In this document: piece by piece, positions 24,138 to 32,575 of the stretch | How the letters are laid out: every line of letters starts with the position of its first letter | Numbering within the stretch: the stretch's first letter is position 1 | DNA from: Firmicutes bacterium UBA4975 | GTDB taxonomy: Bacteria > Bacillota > Proteinivoracia > UBA4975 | Direction of reading: 5' to 3' | NCBI GenBank assembly: GCA_002397155.1 | Contig: DGZR01000049.1 | Location: forward strand, 8,648 to 46,694 | Length of the DNA: 38,047 bases | The notes under the pieces: generated by a model | Told to the model about the DNA's origin: nothing | The model's database searches: none | The model's input: only the letters and a program-made list of their open reading frames with translations | Made by a program: the position numbers and the translations under genes

Positions 24138-25841
24138 TTGGCAGAACCCTACAAAAAAAGAAGACCCCGGCGAAAGGCTCCTCTCAAAAATGAAAAGGTG
24201 AGGCTGGTTTCCCTGGGCGGAGTTGGGGAAATTGGCAAGAACATGTTCGCCTTTGAATATGAAGAGGAAATCGTCATCATCGACGGGGGCTTAAAATTCC
24301 CAGAAGAAGACATGCTGGGAGTTGACATCGTCATCCCCGACATAAGCTACCTGGTGGAGAACCAGGACAAAGTGGCCGCAATTCTCCTGACCCACGGCCA
24401 CGAAGACCACATCGGCGGCCTGCCTTACATTCTCAAACAGTTGGCCAAGCCCGTTTACGGCACCAAGCTGACCCTGGGCATCCTCGAAGGCAAATTGCGG
24501 GAAAAGGGCATCCTGGCCGCTTGCGATCTCCGCCAAATTCAACCGGGCATGACCCTGCAGGTCACAGAAAACATCCTGGCCGAGTTTTTTGTCGTCAATC
24601 ACAGCATTCCCGACGCCGTGGGCATTTGCCTCCGGACCCCGGCCGGCCTCATCATTCACTGCGGTGACTTTAAGATCGACCACACCCCCGTGGACGGCCG
24701 GGTCATGGACTTTACCCGCCTGGCCAAGTACGGCGAAGAAGGGGTGCTGGCAGTCCTCATCGACTCCACCAACGCCGAACGGCCCGGCTTTACCCCTTCG
24801 GAAACCAAGGTGGGGGAGACAATTTCCGAAGTCCTTCGCCTTTCCGACAACCGAGTTATCCTGGCGACGTTTGCTTCTAACGTCCACCGGATTCAGCAGG
24901 TTCTAAACGCCGCCGGCCAGCACAAGCGCAAAGTGGCGGTCAACGGCCGCTCAATGGTCAACGTGGTCAACATCGCCATGGAACTGGGCTACCTCAAAGA
25001 CCACCGCCACGTCCTGGTCGAGGTTGAAGAGGCGATCAAAATGCCACCTCACAAAGTGGTGCTCCTCACCACCGGCAGCCAGGGGGAACCCATGTCGGGC
25101 CTTAGCCGCATGGCGGCGGGGGAACATCGCCAAGTGGAGATAGTGCCGGGGGATACGATTATCTTTGCGGCAAACCCAATTCCCGGCAATGAAAAACTGG
25201 TCTCCCGCACCATCGACAATCTATTTCGCCTGGGAGCGGACGTGGTTTACGAATCCTTTTCCGGCACCCATGTCTCGGGCCACGCCAGCCAGGAAGAGAT
25301 GAAGTTCATGCTCAGCCTGCTCCGGCCCAAGTACGCCATACCCGTTCATGGCGAATATCGTCACTGCATTCACTTTCAAAAGCTGGCCACCGCTCTGGGC
25401 ATACCCTTGGCCAATGTGCCGATTATCAAGATAGGCGAGCTGTGGGAATTTTCAGCCGCCGCCGCCCGGCAGGTGGGCTCGGTGCCGGCCGGACAGATCA
25501 TGGTGGACGGCCTGGGCATAGGGGATGTGGGCAACATCGTCCTCCGGGACCGCAAACAACTGTCCATGGAGGGCATCTTGATAGTCGTCCTCACCCTGGA
25601 AAAAAACAGCGGCCGGGTCCTTTCGGGGCCGGATGTGGTCTCCCGCGGGTTTGTCTACGTGCGGGAGTCGGAGGACTTGATGGCCGAAGCCCGGGAGGTT
25701 ATTCGCGGCTACCTGGGAGAAAACCGGGCCCAGACCGAGTGGTCGGTGATCAAGTCGGGGATCCGAGACTGCCTGGGCAAATTCCTTTACGACAAGACCC
25801 GGCGCAACCCGATGATTATCCCGATCATCATGGAAGTATAG
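24138..25841 (+). CDS. rnj: Ribonuclease J
   Basis: A metallo-beta-lactamase/beta-CASP nuclease with 5'-to-3' exo- and endonuclease activity, central to mRNA turnover in Firmicutes. The zinc motif HGHEDHIGG starts at His86. Other blocks are GDFKIDHTPVDG, TTGSQGEPMSGLSRMA, FSGTHVSGHASQEE and VHGEYRH. Length is 567 residues. TTG 24138 is chosen because GGAGG at 24126-24130 lies 7 bases upstream and the protein then starts at the usual basic N-terminus. Its place between dapA and tepA corresponds to B. subtilis rnjB, but whether a second RNase J exists elsewhere cannot be seen. Confidence 0.95.
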   Translation: MAEPYKKRRPRRKAPLKNEKVRLVSLGGVGEIGKNMFAFEYEEEIVIIDGGLKFPEEDMLGVDIVIPDISYLVENQDKVAAILLTHGHEDHIGGLPYILKQLAKPVYGTKLTLGILEGKLREKGILAACDLRQIQPGMTLQVTENILAEFFVVNHSIPDAVGICLRTPAGLIIHCGDFKIDHTPVDGRVMDFTRLAKYGEEGVLAVLIDSTNAERPGFTPSETKVGETISEVLRLSDNRVILATFASNVHRIQQVLNAAGQHKRKVAVNGRSMVNVVNIAMELGYLKDHRHVLVEVEEAIKMPPHKVVLLTTGSQGEPMSGLSRMAAGEHRQVEIVPGDTIIFAANPIPGNEKLVSRTIDNLFRLGADVVYESFSGTHVSGHASQEEMKFMLSLLRPKYAIPVHGEYRHCIHFQKLATALGIPLANVPIIKIGELWEFSAAAARQVGSVPAGQIMVDGLGIGDVGNIVLRDRKQLSMEGILIVVLTLEKNSGRVLSGPDVVSRGFVYVRESEDLMAEAREVIRGYLGENRAQTEWSVIKSGIRDCLGKFLYDKTRRNPMIIPIIMEV

Positions 25842-25849
25842 CTGCTCCG

Positions 25850-25873
25850 AGAACCCTGCCCGGCAGGGTTCTT
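25850..25873 (+). terminator. Hairpin terminator after rnj
   Basis: GAACCCTGC at 25851-25859 pairs with GCAGGGTTC at 25863-25871 (plus A-T at 25850/25872) around a 3-base loop, followed by a short T run. The stem is strong but the tail is poor. Confidence 0.6.
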
Positions 25874-25927
25874 CCGGTTTAAAGGCCACCCCCGGGGGAA
25901 GACTGTAGTAAAAGGAGTGGAATCTAT

Positions 25928-26602
25928 ATGGCCAATGACCCCGGGGCCCAGCAATTGGAAAACATCGAAAAGATGGGGCAGAACGTCCTGCCCGACCCCG
26001 CTCCCAGCAGCGTGCACATCCTCAATATCATCGGCCAAATTGAGGGCCACGTGGTGCTGCCCCCGCAAAACAAGACGACAAAGTACGAACACATCATTCC
26101 CCAGTTGGCGGCGGTGGAGCAAAACCCGGCTATCCGCGGCCTGCTGGTCATCCTCAACACAGTGGGCGGGGATGTGGAAGCGGGCCTGGCCATCGCGGAA
26201 ATGATCAAATCCCTGAGCAAGCCCACGGTATCCCTGGTCCTGGGGGGCGGCCACAGCATCGGGGTGCCGATTGCCGTCAGCACCGATTTTTCCTTTATTG
26301 CCGAAACTGCCACCATGACCATCCATCCCATCCGCCTGACCGGCTTGGTCATCGGCGTCCCCCAGACTTACGAGTACCTGGACAAGATGCAGGACCGGGT
26401 GGTGGACTTTGTCTGCCGCAACGCCAAGATCACCCGGGGGGCTTTTCGAGAGCTGATGTTTCGCACTGGGGAGCTGGCCCGGGACATCGGCACCGTCCTG
26501 GTGGGCAAGGACGCGGTGGCCGCCGGTCTCATCGACGCCGTGGGCGGTCTGGCCCAGGCGGTGGCAAAGCTGGAAGAGCCCAAGGGCAAAAAGGAGAACT
26601 AG
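25928..26602 (+). CDS. tepA: ClpP/crotonase-fold serine protease TepA
   Basis: A 224-residue member of the ClpP-like TepA family (translocation-enhancing protein, linked in B. subtilis to protein export and spore functions). The nucleophile is Ser110 in GGGHSIGVP and the general base is His133 in TMTIHPIRLTG, the ClpP spacing. N-terminal GQIEGHVVLPPQNKTTKYEH and the NTVGGDVEAGLAIAEMI oxyanion region are typical. It has no signal peptide. ATG 25928 follows AAAGGAG at about 25911-25917. ylzJ begins 1 base after the stop. Confidence 0.93.
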   Translation: MANDPGAQQLENIEKMGQNVLPDPAPSSVHILNIIGQIEGHVVLPPQNKTTKYEHIIPQLAAVEQNPAIRGLLVILNTVGGDVEAGLAIAEMIKSLSKPTVSLVLGGGHSIGVPIAVSTDFSFIAETATMTIHPIRLTGLVIGVPQTYEYLDKMQDRVVDFVCRNAKITRGAFRELMFRTGELARDIGTVLVGKDAVAAGLIDAVGGLAQAVAKLEEPKGKKEN

Positions 26603-26603
26603 G

Positions 26604-26819
26604 ATGGTCCTCTACACACCCTACGACGTCGACATCGTCATGCAAGATTTGCGGGAAACCGAAGGGGCGGGCTTGCGGGAAGTACAGGCGGCGGCGGGAA
26701 TTCTCCTCCTGGGCCGGGACGTGGAGGGCGGCTTCCGGATAGAAAGAGTAATCAGCGGCAACGGCAACGCTTACCTCCTGCCGGAGTACCAGCCGGGCAC
26801 GGTTATCAGACTGGGGTAG
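26604..26819 (+). CDS. ylzJ: YlzJ-like small protein
   Basis: A 71-residue protein starting MVLYTPYDVDIVM and ending in Y-x-P-G-T-V-I-R-L, the pattern of the YlzJ family, which in spore formers lies beside tepA and spoIIIE. ATG 26604 follows AAAGGAG at the end of tepA, so the two genes are co-translated. The function is not established. Confidence 0.88.
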   Translation: MVLYTPYDVDIVMQDLRETEGAGLREVQAAAGILLLGRDVEGGFRIERVISGNGNAYLLPEYQPGTVIRLG

Positions 26820-26872
26820 CCTGCCTATTTTTTTTGTTTGGCTTATGATAAACTTTCACTTGGGAGGGATTT

Positions 26873-27688
26873 ATGGTGAATTATGTAAAAGCGGTGATCC
26901 TGGGCCTCGTTCAGGGGCTGACCGAATTTCTGCCGGTGAGCAGCTCGGGCCACTTGGTGCTGGCGGAGCGCTTGCTGGGCATTCAGTTGCCCGGGGTGAC
27001 CTTTGAGGTCTTTCTCCATGTGGGCACTTTGCTCTCGGTAGTCTGGGTTTTTCGCCAACGCCTTTTCGCAATTATAAAATCGTTCCTCGCCCTGTTTACC
27101 CGGGATCAGTTGGCCCGCTTGGCCGGCCGGGAGGACCGCCGCTTTGGCCTTCTCCTCATTGCCGCCAGCGTGCCCACGGCTCTCATCGCCTTCGGCTTGG
27201 GCGATGTGGTGGAAAGGGCCTTTGGCAGCACTCTCTTTGTCGGGATTGCCCTGACCATCACCGGCGGCCTCCTTTGGCTGGCCGACAGTCTCCCCGGCGG
27301 CAAAAAGGGCATTAGCGAGACGACGACCCTGGATGCCCTGCTAATCGGCGTCTTCCAGGGAATTGCCATCTTCCCGGGCATATCCCGGTCGGGGGCCACC
27401 ATCAGCGGCGCCCTCTTCCGCCAAATGGACAAAAAAAAGGCCGCAGAATTTTCCTTTCTCCTTTCCATCCCCGCCATAGTGGGGGGAGGCCTGGTTGAGG
27501 CCCTGGACATCGGGGCCGGCCTGGCCGAAATGGACTGGCTCTTTTACCTGCTGGGAATTGTTGCCGCCGCCGGGGCGGGAATCTTTGCCATCCGGTTTTT
27601 TATTAAGCTCTTGATCAAGAACAAGCTCAGGCCCTTTGCCATTTACTGCTGGGCGGCGGGGGTCCTGGCCGTCATCACTTCTCTTTAA
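26873..27688 (+). CDS. uppP: Undecaprenyl-diphosphatase (UppP/BacA)
   Basis: Integral membrane phosphatase recycling undecaprenyl pyrophosphate to the monophosphate carrier, a known bacitracin-resistance determinant. The two family motifs are present: QGLTEFLPVSSSGHLVL near residues 14-30 with catalytic Glu18 and His27, and FPGISRSGATISGAL near residue 165, which supplies the essential Arg. Length is 271 residues with about eight membrane segments. ATG 26873 follows GGGAGG at about 26862-26867. It is an insertion relative to Bacillus gene order and functionally partners uppS at 3608-4351. Confidence 0.96.
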   Translation: MVNYVKAVILGLVQGLTEFLPVSSSGHLVLAERLLGIQLPGVTFEVFLHVGTLLSVVWVFRQRLFAIIKSFLALFTRDQLARLAGREDRRFGLLLIAASVPTALIAFGLGDVVERAFGSTLFVGIALTITGGLLWLADSLPGGKKGISETTTLDALLIGVFQGIAIFPGISRSGATISGALFRQMDKKKAAEFSFLLSIPAIVGGGLVEALDIGAGLAEMDWLFYLLGIVAAAGAGIFAIRFFIKLLIKNKLRPFAIYCWAAGVLAVITSL

Positions 27689-27703
27689 AAAAGGAGGGCT
27701 TTC

Positions 27704-29926
27704 ATGGCGCGCAATCGCAGGCGCCGGCGCAAGGACAGGCAAATCCACAGTGAAGTCGCCGGCCTCATCGTCGTAGTCCTGGCTGTTCTGGCGGGAGCCA
27801 GCCTCCTTTCGCCGGGCAATGTGGGCAAAATCGGAGAGTGGCTTGCCCTTTTGCAGCAAGCCGCGGCCGGCCAGTTTGCCCTTTTCATCCCCTTTTTGCT
27901 CCTCTTGTGGGGGTTAAGGACGATGTTCTTTCCCAGCTCGGCCCTCTTTGCCCGGCGGGCAATCGGCACCTGCCTGCTCATAGTCTGCCTGCTCACCGCC
28001 GCCCACATCTCGGCGGTTCCGGACAAAAATTATTCGGCCGCCGCCCTTTTCCAGTTGGGCCGCCAAGGAGGGGGCGGGGGAGGCGCCGTGGGGGCCCTGG
28101 GGGCCCTGGCCCTTCTCAACGGCTTTGGCCTGGTGGGGGGAATCGTCCTCCTGGTTTCTCTGGCCGGCCTGGGCTTATTCCTGCTCCTCAACATATCGCT
28201 AAAGAGGTTTGGCCAGTGGTTTGCCAGCGCCGCCAAGGAGGCCGTGAGGACCCTGTCCCGTGGACTTTCCCAGCTTAACCTGGCGGTGAAGGGCCTGGTT
28301 CGGCCCATCTCCGTCCAAGAGGGGGGCGAACCGGCGGCGGACCCGGTGAACGTCCACGATTACCACGTTCCCGTGGATGTCCGAGAAAGCCCGGCCCCGG
28401 GGCGGCCAGGGCCCGCCCTCATCGAGGCCGAGCCAGTCCAGCCCGACCCGGGCCAGGACCTGCCCGAACCCCTCCTGCAAGACGTCGAAGAGGCGGACTT
28501 CTACCAACTGCCCCCTCTAAGTTTACTGCAAAAAACCATTCGCCTCAGGGACCCCCAGGGGCGAAGGGAGTTGGTCTCCCAAGCCGGAATTCTGGAAGAG
28601 ACTCTGGCCAGCTTTGGTATTGAAGCCAAGGTCATCAATGTTCACCAAGGGCCGACGATAACCCGGTTTGAAATCCAACCGGCTGCCGGGGTCAAGGTCA
28701 GCCGGATTGTCAACCTGGCCGACGACCTGGCCATGAACCTGGCGGCCACCGGGGTGCGGATTGAAGCGCCGATTCCAGGCAAGTCGGCCATTGGCCTGGA
28801 GGTGGCCAACAAGGCTAAAGCCACCGTGTACTTGCGCGAAGTCCTGGAAACCGCCGAGTTTTTGGACAACCCGTCAAAGCTGGCCATCGCCCTGGGCAAG
28901 GACATCGCCGGGGTCACCGTCATCGCTGACCTTTTGGACATACCCCACGTGCTCATCGCCGGGGCCACCGGCTCGGGCAAATCCGTCTGCCTCAATTCAA
29001 TAATCACCTCATTGCTGTACAAGGCCAAGCCTTCGGAGCTAAAATTCTTGCTCATCGACCCCAAGGTGGTAGAGCTCAACGTATACAACGGCCTGCCCCA
29101 TCTGCTCTGCCCGGTGGTGACCGATCCCCGCTTGGCCAGCCAGGGCCTGAAAAACATCGTCAAAGAGATGGAACAGCGGTACAGCCTCTTCGCCCAAGCT
29201 GGGGCCAAGGACATCCAGCGCTACAACGAGCAGGCCTTGGAGAGGCAAGAAAAGCCCCTGCCCTACGTGATAATCATCATCGACGAACTGGCGGACCTGA
29301 TGATGGTCTCCCCTACCGACGTGGAGGACGCCATTTTCCGCATCGCGCAAAAATCCCGAGCGGCGGGCATCCACCTCGTCGTCGCCACCCAGCGTCCTTC
29401 CGTCGATGTCATCACCGGGGTGATAAAGGCCAACCTGACCACCCGGATCGCTTTTGCCGTATCCTCCCAAGTAGATTCAAAGACTATCTTGGACATGGGG
29501 GGCGCGGAAAAATTACTGGGCCGGGGGGACATGCTCTACGCCCCCTTTGGCGCGGCCAAGCCCCAACGCTTGCAGAGCGCTTACATTTCAGAAGAAGAAG
29601 TAGAGCGGGTGGTGGCCCACATTCTGGGCCAGTCCCTGCCCACCCTTCGCAACGATTTTCTCCAGCCCCACGAAGAGGGCGATGAAGATAGTGGGCTGGA
29701 AATTGACGAACTCCTGCCCGAAGCAGCCCGGATGATCGTAGAAAGCGGACAAGCTTCAATCTCCATGCTGCAAAGGCGCCTGAGAATCGGTTACACCCGG
29801 GCCGGCCGGCTGATCGACGACATGGAACGCCTGGCCATCGTAGGGGGCCACGAGGGAAGCAAAGCCCGAAAGATCTTAGTGACCCTGGCCCAGTTAGAAG
29901 AGATCCTGGAAAACCGAGAATTATAG
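27704..29926 (+). CDS. spoIIIE: SpoIIIE/FtsK DNA translocase
   Basis: A membrane-anchored hexameric DNA pump that moves the chromosome into the forespore, or clears DNA from the septum. The 740-residue protein has a basic N-terminus and about four membrane segments (roughly 15-165). A variable Pro-rich linker follows, then the alpha/beta motor with Walker A GATGSGKS at 420-427 and the IIIIDELADLMM Walker B. A C-terminal gamma winged helix (RMIVESGQASISMLQRRLRIGYTRAGRLIDD, read from positions 29731 onward) recognises SRS/KOPS sequences. ATG 27704 has AAGGAGG 8 bases upstream. Its last 6 bases overlap a convergent gene. Confidence 0.95.
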   Translation: MARNRRRRRKDRQIHSEVAGLIVVVLAVLAGASLLSPGNVGKIGEWLALLQQAAAGQFALFIPFLLLLWGLRTMFFPSSALFARRAIGTCLLIVCLLTAAHISAVPDKNYSAAALFQLGRQGGGGGGAVGALGALALLNGFGLVGGIVLLVSLAGLGLFLLLNISLKRFGQWFASAAKEAVRTLSRGLSQLNLAVKGLVRPISVQEGGEPAADPVNVHDYHVPVDVRESPAPGRPGPALIEAEPVQPDPGQDLPEPLLQDVEEADFYQLPPLSLLQKTIRLRDPQGRRELVSQAGILEETLASFGIEAKVINVHQGPTITRFEIQPAAGVKVSRIVNLADDLAMNLAATGVRIEAPIPGKSAIGLEVANKAKATVYLREVLETAEFLDNPSKLAIALGKDIAGVTVIADLLDIPHVLIAGATGSGKSVCLNSIITSLLYKAKPSELKFLLIDPKVVELNVYNGLPHLLCPVVTDPRLASQGLKNIVKEMEQRYSLFAQAGAKDIQRYNEQALERQEKPLPYVIIIIDELADLMMVSPTDVEDAIFRIAQKSRAAGIHLVVATQRPSVDVITGVIKANLTTRIAFAVSSQVDSKTILDMGGAEKLLGRGDMLYAPFGAAKPQRLQSAYISEEEVERVVAHILGQSLPTLRNDFLQPHEEGDEDSGLEIDELLPEAARMIVESGQASISMLQRRLRIGYTRAGRLIDDMERLAIVGGHEGSKARKILVTLAQLEEILENREL

Positions 29927-30931
29927 CAAATCCTCTCTTATCTCCCCTACTATCCGCCGGGCCCAGGGAGCAATCCGGGTAAAGTCCAGACAGGGATTGT
30001 AAATTCCCTCTAATTCGGCATGGAGCCGGGCGGCCCGGGCCAGTTCTGCCATCCCCCGGGTAAGAAAATCCCCCGTCTCCCCTTCCAGGGGTGAAGACCC
30101 GGACTGCTCCAGGCCCCAGTATTCATCAGCCTGGGGGAGCGGGTGGGGGAAATGGCTGGAGATGAGGGCAAAGCTGCCGGGAATGTAGATATGCTCCAGG
30201 CGCTGGGGCTCCAGGGAACAATAAAGAAAAAGGGCGGGGATTTTTCTTCGGGCCAGGTGCCGGGCCACCGCCGTGGTGATCCGCTCTTTAAAAGCTTTGT
30301 CCTCGCCAATCAGGGCGATTCGCGTTTTGGCCGCCAGCCGGGGGAGGAAATTGACGATTCCCCCGCCGGTGATGGCGGTGGCGAAAAAGTTTCGTTGGAG
30401 ACCGAAGGCGAAATCGGGGAGTTTTTCCCGGATTGAACTCAGACAGGCTTGGACTAGCGCCAAGCTTTCCCCCCGGTCTTGGTTTATCCGGGCCCTTTTC
30501 GCTCCCTGGCCGGCCCGGGCCAGCCAAGCGTAGGCCGCTTTGTATGCCCCGGCAATCTCCCGCTCCAGGTCCTGAACCTGCTGGCGACGGGGTGCCAACG
30601 CCCCTTCGTCCAGGCTGGACGCCAAATCGACTAGGCGCTGGTCACTTTTTGCCAGGGGCCAGACAGTATGGGGGGGAGTGCCGTCCAAAAGGGACACTCC
30701 CAGCCCAGGGATGACCAGGCCGTCCAGGGAGTCCGGCGCCGCCGTGCAGTGGTATTTTTCCAGGGGCAGAGATAATCCCTTGGCTACCTCCTTGATGATT
30801 GTCGACTTACCGGAGCCGGGGCACCCTTTTAGAATATAGACCCGTCTGTATGCGCCCAGGGCCAGGTAACGGTAGCGGGAATAAAATCCCCGGGCAGAAT
30901 TAGCCCCGGCAAAAAGGTCAAGATCTATCAT
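29921..30931 (-). CDS. PRK06851-like P-loop ATPase of unknown role
   Basis: A 336-residue cytoplasmic protein with a Walker A motif GCPGSGKST at residues 36-44 near the N-terminus (VYILKGCPGSGKS). It resembles the Firmicute PRK06851 family of hypothetical ATPases. A second NTPase-like segment occurs around residues 208-225 (RIALIGEDKAFKERI), but its glycine-lysine loop is absent, so the second half may be a degenerate repeat. ATG 30931 on the minus strand is preceded by an AAGGGGGTGG Shine-Dalgarno. It is the only minus-strand gene in the window, converging on spoIIIE and divergent from ymfK. The function is unknown. Confidence 0.82.
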   Translation of the reverse strand: MIDLDLFAGANSARGFYSRYRYLALGAYRRVYILKGCPGSGKSTIIKEVAKGLSLPLEKYHCTAAPDSLDGLVIPGLGVSLLDGTPPHTVWPLAKSDQRLVDLASSLDEGALAPRRQQVQDLEREIAGAYKAAYAWLARAGQGAKRARINQDRGESLALVQACLSSIREKLPDFAFGLQRNFFATAITGGGIVNFLPRLAAKTRIALIGEDKAFKERITTAVARHLARRKIPALFLYCSLEPQRLEHIYIPGSFALISSHFPHPLPQADEYWGLEQSGSSPLEGETGDFLTRGMAELARAARLHAELEGIYNPCLDFTRIAPWARRIVGEIREDLL

Positions 30932-31006
30932 GGCAAAGCCACCCCCTTCCTGACTTGATTTATCTTATTGGCAGTTCGGGGCATCCGTGCAATTCATCCT
31001 TGTTTT

Positions 31007-31015
31007 TGTTATAAT
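31007..31015 (+). promoter_or_regulatory. Extended -10 promoter ahead of ymfK
   Basis: TGTTATAAT combines a TGn extension at 31007-31009 with a perfect TATAAT at 31010-31015. There is no clear -35 box. It would start transcription near 31022 and drive ymfK-rodZ-rimO-pgsA. Confidence 0.65.
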
Positions 31016-31037
31016 TATTTTTGTGGGGTGAGAGTCT

Positions 31038-31799
31038 GTGGAATGGTACGTTGAATTTGAGATTGTCGGCGACCGCCCCGGACTTTTGGGCAGCATCACT
31101 ACCTTGACGGGGCTCATGGGCATCGGCATCGTCACGATCAACACCATCGCCGGCGGCCGCAAGGGCTTGCTCCTGGCCTGTGACAGCCGGGGCCCCGTAA
31201 AGTCCCTGCAAAATGCCCTGGCCGGTTTGACCAGCATACGCCTGACTGCCTTTAAACAGCCTAGCTTTGTCGATAAGATCGGCCTCAAGCACGGTAAAAT
31301 CATCCATCGAGACCCCCAAGCGCCCCGGACGTACCGCTTTGTCCGGGAGGACTTGGGCATGCTGGTGGACTTTTTGGGAGAACTTATCCGAAAAAAAAGC
31401 CCAATAATCGGTCTTCGGGGCATGCCCCGGGTGGGAAAAACCGAGGCCACTATCGCCGCCTGCGTCTACGCCAATAAAAAATGGGTGGTCATCTCTTCTA
31501 CCCTCATGCGCCAGCTCATGCGTAAAATCCTCTCCCAGGACGAACTTTCCGGGGACAGCGTCTACCTAATCGACGGCATCGTCTCCTGCGTCCGGGGCGG
31601 TCTGGAACACAAAGAGCTGGTCCGGAAAATAATCAAGGAGCCAGTACCCAAGGTAATCGAGCATCCGGATATATTTTTGCGGGAGAACTCCTTAAGCGAT
31701 GATTTTTTTGACTTCATCATTGAGCTCAGGCGCACCCCTGACGAAGTAATTGATTACAACATGATTTCCCAGTCTTTTTCGGCTTTTGACATTAGCTGA
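31038..31799 (+). CDS. ymfK: YmfK-like protein with ACT domain and P-loop
   Basis: A 253-residue DUF3388 protein. The N-terminal 70 residues form an ACT-type small-ligand domain (EFEIVGDRPGLLGSITTLTG). Residues 128-135 carry a P-loop-like G-M-P-R-V-G-K-T in IIGLRGMPRVGKTEATI, so nucleotide binding is plausible. The position directly before the RodZ gene and pgsA matches ymfK of B. subtilis. GTG 31038 follows GGGGTGAG at 31025-31032. The biochemical role is unknown. Confidence 0.87.
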   Translation: MEWYVEFEIVGDRPGLLGSITTLTGLMGIGIVTINTIAGGRKGLLLACDSRGPVKSLQNALAGLTSIRLTAFKQPSFVDKIGLKHGKIIHRDPQAPRTYRFVREDLGMLVDFLGELIRKKSPIIGLRGMPRVGKTEATIAACVYANKKWVVISSTLMRQLMRKILSQDELSGDSVYLIDGIVSCVRGGLEHKELVRKIIKEPVPKVIEHPDIFLRENSLSDDFFDFIIELRRTPDEVIDYNMISQSFSAFDIS

Positions 31800-31810
31800 G
31801 GTGAAGCAGA

Positions 31811-32575
31811 GTGGAACAAGTAGTCGAAAAACTCATAGAGGCCCGCCATAAAGCGGGGCTCAGCCTGGAGGACCTGCAGGAACGCACCCTGATTCCTGTC
31901 CGCCAGTTGGCCATGCTGGAAGCCAAACAATTTGACAAGATCGGCCCTTCGGTTTACCTCAAAGGGTTTCTTCGCCGTTACGCTCAAGAAGTGGGGATTG
32001 ATCCGGACAGCCTGTGGCGGATCGAGTCGAGCCAACTGCCCTTGGCCGCGCCCCTGGGGCCAAAAAAAAGGACCAAGCCCCTGGGGGATTACATCCTGCC
32101 CTTTTTGCGGATCGGGGTTTTTCTCGCCATCCTCCTCTTGGTGGGAGTCTTGATATACAAGGCGTTTATTTCCGACCGGGATCCCAACCTGCCCGATCCT
32201 CCGGCCCCCCCGAACCAGCAGGAGCAACCGGAACCCGAACCTGAGCCCGAACCGGAGCCAGAACCTGAGATGGCCCTCGAACTTATTCAGGAGGACGAAG
32301 GGGAGGCGATCTACCAGGTCATAAACGCCGACGCCCTAGAGGTGACCCTGACCTTTAGCGGCAACTGCTGGGCTCGCCTGAGCGCCGACGAGGAAAAAGC
32401 GGGGGAAAAGACTTTTACCGCCGGCCAGGAGCAGGTCCTAACCGCCGCTCAGTCGGTGCGGATCCGGTTTGGCGCCCCCCTCTATGCCCAGGTCAAGGTA
32501 AACGGCCTGGATGTTGAATTGCCGCCCCTTAGAGCCGGGTATAATCTGGAGATAAGGTTGGCGCCGGCGGATTGA
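31811..32575 (+). CDS. rodZ: RodZ-type cell-shape protein (YmfM family)
   Basis: A bitopic membrane protein with an N-terminal HTH_25 domain (about residues 1-72, with LIEARHKAGLSLEDLQERT and VYLKGFLRRYAQEVG), a basic juxtamembrane patch, and a membrane helix at about 94-118. A Pro-Glu linker of seven PE pairs and an extracytoplasmic beta-rich DUF4115 domain (about 165-250) complete it. It likely links MreB to the elongasome. GTG 31811 follows the GAGGTGAAG Shine-Dalgarno at about 31798-31806. The stop overlaps the rimO ATG by one base. Confidence 0.92.
   Translation: MEQVVEKLIEARHKAGLSLEDLQERTLIPVRQLAMLEAKQFDKIGPSVYLKGFLRRYAQEVGIDPDSLWRIESSQLPLAAPLGPKKRTKPLGDYILPFLRIGVFLAILLLVGVLIYKAFISDRDPNLPDPPAPPNQQEQPEPEPEPEPEPEPEMALELIQEDEGEAIYQVINADALEVTLTFSGNCWARLSADEEKAGEKTFTAGQEQVLTAAQSVRIRFGAPLYAQVKVNGLDVELPPLRAGYNLEIRLAPAD
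32228..32269 (+). repeat. In-frame Pro-Glu codon repeat within rodZ
   Basis: Seven consecutive Pro-Glu codon pairs (42 bases) encode the linker between the membrane helix and the DUF4115 domain. The codons vary between units, so this is a selected protein repeat rather than a recently slipped microsatellite. Confidence 0.9.

Noticed and set aside
26821..26854. T-rich run and TATGAT-like box before uppP as terminator or promoter
   Set aside because: No stem precedes the T run and no -35 box fits the candidate -10, so neither is supported.
30932..31000. Minus-strand promoter for the P-loop ATPase gene (TTGCAC ... TAAGAT)
   Set aside because: The spacing is 19 and the -10 is weak, so it was noted but not called.
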